29,069 nucleotides of DNA from Syntrophomonas_B sp035447945 (GTDB taxonomy: Bacteria; Bacillota; Syntrophomonadia; Syntrophomonadales; Syntrophomonadaceae). The stretch spans positions 1-29,069 of the forward strand of contig DAOTHZ010000022.1 in the NCBI GenBank assembly GCA_035447945.1. The letters run 5' to 3'. The notes beneath the pieces were generated by a model, which was not told the DNA's origin, searched no databases, and saw nothing but the letters and a program-made list of their open reading frames with translations. Shown here piece after piece: positions 24,868 through 29,069 of the stretch (positions are counted from its first letter, which is position 1; every line of letters begins with the position of its first letter). Position numbers and translations under genes: made by a program.

Positions 24868-26856
24868 CTAGCTGGAGACGGGCAATTCCTGACCGGCGAT
24901 ATATTGGCTGAACAATTCCAGTTGCGGCAGGCTGCCCATCATGATAAGCGTGTCCGTGGTTTTTAGGATCTCATGGCTGTGGGGGTTGATGATAATCTCA
25001 CCGTCGGCACGTTTAATCGTCACCACAGAACAACCGGTTGCCTCCCGGATACCGCTGTCGCGAATGGCCAAACCGTTGAGATGGCTGTCTCCCATTTGAA
25101 ACGTGCGTATTTTCAGAATTTCATCTTCCGACTGGGGAGTTTTCTGATGGCGCATGATCTCATGATAATCCTTGAAATACAAGTCCTCCAGATAATCAAC
25201 TACATTATAGGTATCAGGCTGCAGATGCAGAATCATATGCCGTACCATCTGCAAACCGGCTTCCTCTTCCGGTTGGATGACCTCGGTAGCACCCATTTCG
25301 TATAGTTTTTTCTTTTCCCAGTAATTATGGGCCCGACTGAGAATTAACAACTGATTATTATATTTTTTCAGCCCGTTGATCACCTGTTGATTGGCCAGGG
25401 TGTCCGGCAAGGCCAGCACTGCCATGCGCGCATGAGCAGCGTTGGCATATTCCAGCACCATCTGGCTGGAAGCATCACCATAGATATAGGGAATCCGTGC
25501 CTGCCGTAATTTAGCGATGGCGGTGTGGTCATATTCAATCACCAGAAACGGAATCTGCAGCTGCTGCAGCGCCCGGCCGACTTGTCCGCCAACCCGACCG
25601 TAGCCGCAGACGATCACGTGATCGCAGAGGGCATTTCCCGGCAAATCTGCCAGGTCGATTTCCGGATCAGACAGAATTCGTTGCAGGAACATGTTTTGCT
25701 GAAGACGGCGGTAAATCCCCGGAGCCAGGTTAAAAAACAGCGGCGTCAACAAGATCGAAATCAAGCTGCTGGCCAGGATGACATTGTACAGGGGAGTACT
25801 GATCAACTGCTGGTCGAGACCCATTTTGGCCATGACAAAGGAAAACTCTCCCGTCTGCAACATGCCCATGGCGGTGTAAAAGCTAACCCGGCTTTTATAT
25901 TTGAACAATCGGCTTATGGTATAAAAAACAATGAATTTACCCGGGATGATCAGCAGCAAAGCAAGCAGCAGCAGCGGCAGGTTTTGGAACAAGGTCAGCG
26001 GATTGACCATCATGCCCACCGAAACGAAAAAGAGGATGACAAAGGCATCCCGCAGACTAATGATTTTTCCTAGAATTTCATGCGCATATTCAGATTCGCT
26101 GATAAACAATCCCGCCAGAAAAGCCCCCAGCGAAACCGACAAACCCATAGCCTGGGCCAGCACTGCCACACCCAGTCCCATGCTCAGGGCCAGGATCAGA
26201 AAAATATCGTTGTTGCTGCCCTGCGCGACCCTCTCCAAAACCATGGGAATAATTTTGGGGGCCAGATAGAGCACGGCAGCGATGATCACCGCTGCCAGCA
26301 CAAGATCTTTGAGCAGTTGGGGAATAATCTCCGGGGAGAAGCTCTGCAGACTGGGCAACACGGAAACCATCAGGATAACGATCAAATCCTGGGCGATCAG
26401 AATCCCGACCATCAACTGTCCGTGCAGCGAGTTCATCTCTCCATGGTCAGTGAGGACGCGCAGTACGATCATGGTACTGCTGATGGACAAGGTACAGCCT
26501 AAAAACAGCGATTCATAAGCAGACAATCCCATCCATCCGCCTAGCAGGATGGACAAACCCACTACCGCAGCGACCTGCAGCAGCGCTCCGCCCACTGCAA
26601 ACCCTTTGATGGCTTTTAACCGGCTCAGAGAAAACTCGATCCCCAAGGTAAACATCAACAGGATAACGCCAATATCCGCAAAACCATGAACCAGTTCAAT
26701 ATTGCATATCAGGCCGGTAACATAAGGGCCGGCTAAAACGCCGCCCAGCATGTAGCCAATCAGCGGTGACTGTTTCAGTGTCTCGGCGATCATCCCGCCA
26801 ATCAGGGCAGCAATAAATATGATGGCGACATTAAACAACATGGACGTTTCCAACAA
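24868..26856 (-). CDS. CPA2/Kef-type cation:proton antiporter with TrkA-N and TrkA-C domains
   Basis: A 662-residue protein. Residues 1 to about 385 form a 12-13-helix Na+/H+ or K+/H+ exchanger membrane domain (SPLIGYMLGGVLAGPYV near 30, STMIVLRVLTDHGEMNS near 127, MGLSVSLGAFLAGLFISES near 239). Residues about 410-530 form a Rossmann-type TrkA-N domain with CGYGRVGGQVG and the acidic strand end VIEYD, indicating NAD(H) binding. A TrkA-C domain follows at about 575-650. It probably exports K+ or Na+ under nucleotide control. The start is TTG at 26854-26856, six bases after GGGGGAG; the next ATG is too far from that site. No KefF/KefG partner lies next to it. Confidence 0.9.
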   Translation of the reverse strand: MLETSMLFNVAIIFIAALIGGMIAETLKQSPLIGYMLGGVLAGPYVTGLICNIELVHGFADIGVILLMFTLGIEFSLSRLKAIKGFAVGGALLQVAAVVGLSILLGGWMGLSAYESLFLGCTLSISSTMIVLRVLTDHGEMNSLHGQLMVGILIAQDLIVILMVSVLPSLQSFSPEIIPQLLKDLVLAAVIIAAVLYLAPKIIPMVLERVAQGSNNDIFLILALSMGLGVAVLAQAMGLSVSLGAFLAGLFISESEYAHEILGKIISLRDAFVILFFVSVGMMVNPLTLFQNLPLLLLALLLIIPGKFIVFYTISRLFKYKSRVSFYTAMGMLQTGEFSFVMAKMGLDQQLISTPLYNVILASSLISILLTPLFFNLAPGIYRRLQQNMFLQRILSDPEIDLADLPGNALCDHVIVCGYGRVGGQVGRALQQLQIPFLVIEYDHTAIAKLRQARIPYIYGDASSQMVLEYANAAHARMAVLALPDTLANQQVINGLKKYNNQLLILSRAHNYWEKKKLYEMGATEVIQPEEEAGLQMVRHMILHLQPDTYNVVDYLEDLYFKDYHEIMRHQKTPQSEDEILKIRTFQMGDSHLNGLAIRDSGIREATGCSVVTIKRADGEIIINPHSHEILKTTDTLIMMGSLPQLELFSQYIAGQELPVSS

Positions 26857-26909
26857 TTGCTCCCCCCCTGCTTTCGCCGACTCCTGGTCTGAGCATATCG
26901 GACAATTGC

Positions 26910-26939
26910 ATTATAACAGTTTATTCTAAATGCGCACAA
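26910..26939 (-). promoter_or_regulatory. candidate promoter of the antiporter gene
   Basis: On the minus strand a perfect TATAAT (26910-26915) lies 18 bases after TTGTGC (26934-26939). It is between the spoIVA hairpin and the antiporter start. Confidence 0.5.
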
Positions 26940-26941
26940 GC

Positions 26942-26976
26942 CAAGGCGATGCCTGACTTGCGCCGGCACCGCCTTG
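26942..26976 (-). terminator. strong hairpin after spoIVA
   Basis: On the minus strand CAAGGCGGTGCC pairs with GGCATCGCCTTG (12 bp, one G-U) around an 11-base loop, 20 bases after the spoIVA stop. The following bases are only moderately T-rich, so termination may be incomplete. Confidence 0.6.
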
Positions 26977-26996
26977 AAATGCTTATCTGCAAATGT

Positions 26997-28475
26997 TTAA
27001 ATGATGATACAGATCAGACCGCCGCTGCCCTCATTCACAATTCGCTGCAGCGTATCCTGCAGTTTGTGCTGGGCATTTTCAGGCATCCGGTGCAATTTAT
27101 TCTGGATGCCTTCCCGTACCAGATCATGCAAGGATTTGCCGAAAATATTGGAACCCCAGATCTTGGCGGGATCTTCTTCAAACTCATCCAGCATGTAACG
27201 CACCAGTTCCTCACATTGTTTCTCCGTGCCGATGATCGGTGTAATCTCGGTGGTTATATCAGCCTGAATGATGTGCAGGGATGGCGCTTTGGCTTTGAGT
27301 TTGACGCCAAACCGTGAACCCTGTCTGATCAATTCCGGTTCTTCCAGAATCATCTCTTCCAGGTGAGGCGTCACCACCCCATAGCCGGATTGTTTGACTT
27401 CATCCAGCGCTGCCGCGACTTTATCAAACTCTTTCTTGGCAAAGCTCAGATCCTTCATCAAGCGGATAATGTCGTGATTGCCTTCCACGGTAAAACCGCT
27501 GACTTCGCTGAGCGAGCGGAAGAACAAATCCTCGGGGACGGTTACCTCGATGGAGGCTACACCGGTACCCAGATCCATTTCCTCCAAATTAACATAGCTG
27601 ACATTTTCGACTTCGGCAAGCTTGCCAATCGCATTCTCAATATCGCGCACTTTCTTGATTCCGCTCAGAATCTCGCGGATGGCATCCTCCATATCCTGCC
27701 GCAGCCAGAAGTCCTCTTCCAGTTCTTCCACCCACAGCGGCAAGCGAATGTTCACTTCCTGTACCGGGAATTCGTAGAGTACTTCCTCCAGTACGCCATA
27801 AATCTGTTCGACACTCATCGTGGCACAATCAATCGGCATCACGCTGACATTGAATTTTTCACTCAGTTCTGCTGCCAGTTCCATGGTTTGCTTGTCATAT
27901 GGATGGGTTGAGTTCAAAATGACGATGAATGGTTTCCTCAGTTCCTGCAATTCACTGATGACACGCTCTTCGGTCTCTACATAATTGCTTCTGGGAATGT
28001 CGCTGATGCTGCCGTCAGTCACCAGTACGATGCCAATGGTGGAGTGATCAGCAATGACCTTCCTGGTTCCTATTTCGGCCGCTTCTTCGAAGGGCACCTC
28101 GTAATCAAACCAGGGAGTTCTTACCATGCGGGGTTCTTCATCTTCTTCATACCCCAAGGCTCCGCCTACGGCATAACCAACACAGTCAACCAGTCTGACT
28201 TTCATGACCAGACCGCTTTGGGTGCTGATTTCTATGGCCTCGTTGGGTACGAATTTGGGTTCTGTAGTAGTTATGGTTTTGCCGGCGCCGCTCTGGGGCA
28301 ATTCGTCTTTGGCTCGTTCTCTTTCATAAACGTCTTTTATATTGGGTAAAACCATCAATTCCATAAATCTTTTTATGAAAGTTGACTTGCCTGTTCTGAC
28401 TGGACCTACTACCCCCAAATAGATATCGCCGCCTGTTCGCTCCGCGATATCATTTAAAATATGATTACCTTCCAC
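26997..28475 (-). CDS. spoIVA: stage IV sporulation protein A (spore coat morphogenetic ATPase)
   Basis: A cytoskeletal ATPase made in the mother cell that polymerises on the outer forespore membrane as the base layer of the spore coat. The 492-residue length matches the family. A near-invariant N-terminus DIAERTGGDIYLGVVGPVRTGKSTF carries the Walker A GPVRTGKST at 24-32, and there are DCVGYAVGGALGYEEDEEPRMV near 107 and the C-terminal HKLQDTLQRIVNEGSGGLI. The start is GTG at 28473-28475, ten bases after GGGAGGG; the nearby ATG is out of frame. The gpsA-spoIVA neighbourhood is conserved in spore-forming Firmicutes. Mother-cell (sigma-E) transcription is expected. Confidence 0.97.
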   Translation of the reverse strand: MEGNHILNDIAERTGGDIYLGVVGPVRTGKSTFIKRFMELMVLPNIKDVYERERAKDELPQSGAGKTITTTEPKFVPNEAIEISTQSGLVMKVRLVDCVGYAVGGALGYEEDEEPRMVRTPWFDYEVPFEEAAEIGTRKVIADHSTIGIVLVTDGSISDIPRSNYVETEERVISELQELRKPFIVILNSTHPYDKQTMELAAELSEKFNVSVMPIDCATMSVEQIYGVLEEVLYEFPVQEVNIRLPLWVEELEEDFWLRQDMEDAIREILSGIKKVRDIENAIGKLAEVENVSYVNLEEMDLGTGVASIEVTVPEDLFFRSLSEVSGFTVEGNHDIIRLMKDLSFAKKEFDKVAAALDEVKQSGYGVVTPHLEEMILEEPELIRQGSRFGVKLKAKAPSLHIIQADITTEITPIIGTEKQCEELVRYMLDEFEEDPAKIWGSNIFGKSLHDLVREGIQNKLHRMPENAQHKLQDTLQRIVNEGSGGLICIII

Positions 28476-28569
28476 TTCTCATCTTCCCTCCCTCGGATTT
28501 TGACTTTTAAGGCACCCGTTTTGGAAATATGGATACCCTTGATATTGCTGTTCAGGCTATAACAGTATA

Positions 28570-28598
28570 AATATATTTAGACAGATTCGTTAATATAA
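28570..28598 (-). promoter_or_regulatory. possible sigma-E promoter of spoIVA
   Basis: On the minus strand TTATATT (28592-28598), a 14-base spacer and AATATATT (28570-28577) approximate the sigma-E pattern (KMATATW, 14 bases, CATACANT), about 95 bases before the GTG. In such AT-rich sequence, chance matches are likely. Confidence 0.3.
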
Positions 28599-28618
28599 CC
28601 AAAAAAAGAAAAAATACG

Positions 28619-28652
28619 AAAAAAAATTGGACATCCCCATTAAAGGATGTCC
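28619..28652 (-). terminator. intrinsic terminator of gpsA
   Basis: On the minus strand GGACATCC and GGATGTCC form a perfect 8-bp stem with an eight-base loop, followed by AA and eight T. It starts 33 bases after the gpsA stop and separates gpsA from spoIVA. Confidence 0.9.
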
Positions 28653-28684
28653 ACATTACATGCCGTCTGATTTGATGAACGCAT

Positions 28685-29069
28685 TTAAAAGCAAATACTA
28701 TGGTTTTGATAATTGATATCTTCCACCTCATGCTTGCGCTGGCGTTTCATTAATTGTTCCACTTCCTCGCGAGGCGCCCGGTTTTCATAAAGGATCCGGT
28801 AACAGGCTCTGGTGATGGGCATATCGATATTCATCTCATTGGCCAGGTGATGGGCAATCTGGATGGTATGGGCGCCTTCCACCACCATGCCAATAATGGC
28901 CAGTGTTTCCTGCAGGTTTTTGCCCTGTCCGAGCAGTTGACCGGCACGTCGATTGCGGGAATGTTGACTGGAACAGGTAACCACCAGATCACCAATGCCG
29001 CTCAGCCCCGAAAACGTACGCGGATCTCCGCCCATGGCGACACCCATTCTGATCATTTCGGCCAGGCCG
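28685..29069 (-). CDS. gpsA: NAD(P)H-dependent glycerol-3-phosphate dehydrogenase, 5' part beyond window
   Basis: Reduces dihydroxyacetone phosphate to sn-glycerol-3-phosphate for phospholipid synthesis. Only the C-terminal 127 or so codons are here. The frame enters from the right edge as GLAEMIRMGVAMGGDPRTFSGLSGIGDLVVTCSSQHSRN, the typical substrate-binding region, then MVVEGAHTIQIAHHLA and the C-terminal helix with MPITRACYRILYENRAPREEVEQLM. Family members are about 330-340 residues. The end after LMKRQRK extends about 16 residues (HEVEDINYQNHSICF). Followed by its own terminator and then spoIVA. Confidence 0.95.
   Translation of the reverse strand, partial: GLAEMIRMGVAMGGDPRTFSGLSGIGDLVVTCSSQHSRNRRAGQLLGQGKNLQETLAIIGMVVEGAHTIQIAHHLANEMNIDMPITRACYRILYENRAPREEVEQLMKRQRKHEVEDINYQNHSICF

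Overview
The window is an ordinary-looking chromosomal segment of an anaerobic, endospore-forming Firmicute. SpoIVA and the neighbouring GpsA fix the spore-forming lineage. The TAT-exported selenocysteine formate dehydrogenase, FdhE and two MoeA proteins point to an anaerobe using molybdenum or tungsten and selenium, as in Negativicutes or Peptococcaceae-like Clostridia; the sequence alone does not let me choose between them. A 100-base run of N shows that this is a scaffold from a draft assembly. Eight of the 20 genes whose start lies in the window appear to begin with TTG or GTG.

Left part (1-5433, minus strand): recJ, rel and dtd form a tight cluster read right to left, with no spacing between genes; dtd runs off the left edge. 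Next (5669-6765, plus) lies a two-P-loop ATPase-like gene broken by a one-base frameshift, and then a 36-bp tandem-repeat patch that contains the assembly gap.

Molybdoenzyme block (7184-16580): moeA (minus) is divergent from a MoeA/periplasmic-binding-protein-like fusion gene (plus). A 473-base spacer follows with a structured leader RNA that includes an intrinsic terminator. After it come fdnG (with an in-frame UGA read as selenocysteine and a SECIS hairpin), fdnH, fdnI and fdhE. Together these encode cofactor assembly, the catalytic subunit, the electron-transfer subunit, the membrane cytochrome b subunit and the maturation factor of a membrane-bound respiratory formate dehydrogenase facing outward.

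Middle block (16665-21344, minus): an NCS2 nucleobase permease, a degenerate GIY-YIG-like protein paired with a DUF6530-like protein behind its own promoter, a membrane diguanylate cyclase and a fumarylacetoacetate hydrolase-family enzyme. Between the last of these and a tRNA-Pro(GGG) gene lies a perfect 16-bp ParB-binding parS palindrome, which suggests an origin-proximal position.

Right block (21785-29069, minus): an ACT-domain PheB-like protein, homoserine dehydrogenase and aspartokinase (the start of threonine, methionine and lysine synthesis) behind one promoter; a Kef-type cation/proton antiporter; spoIVA; and the 3' part of gpsA, which runs off the right edge.

No prophage, transposon, CRISPR array or defence island was seen. 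The items most worth following up are the fdnG leader RNA, the parS site, the frameshifted ATPase and the gap-associated repeat.
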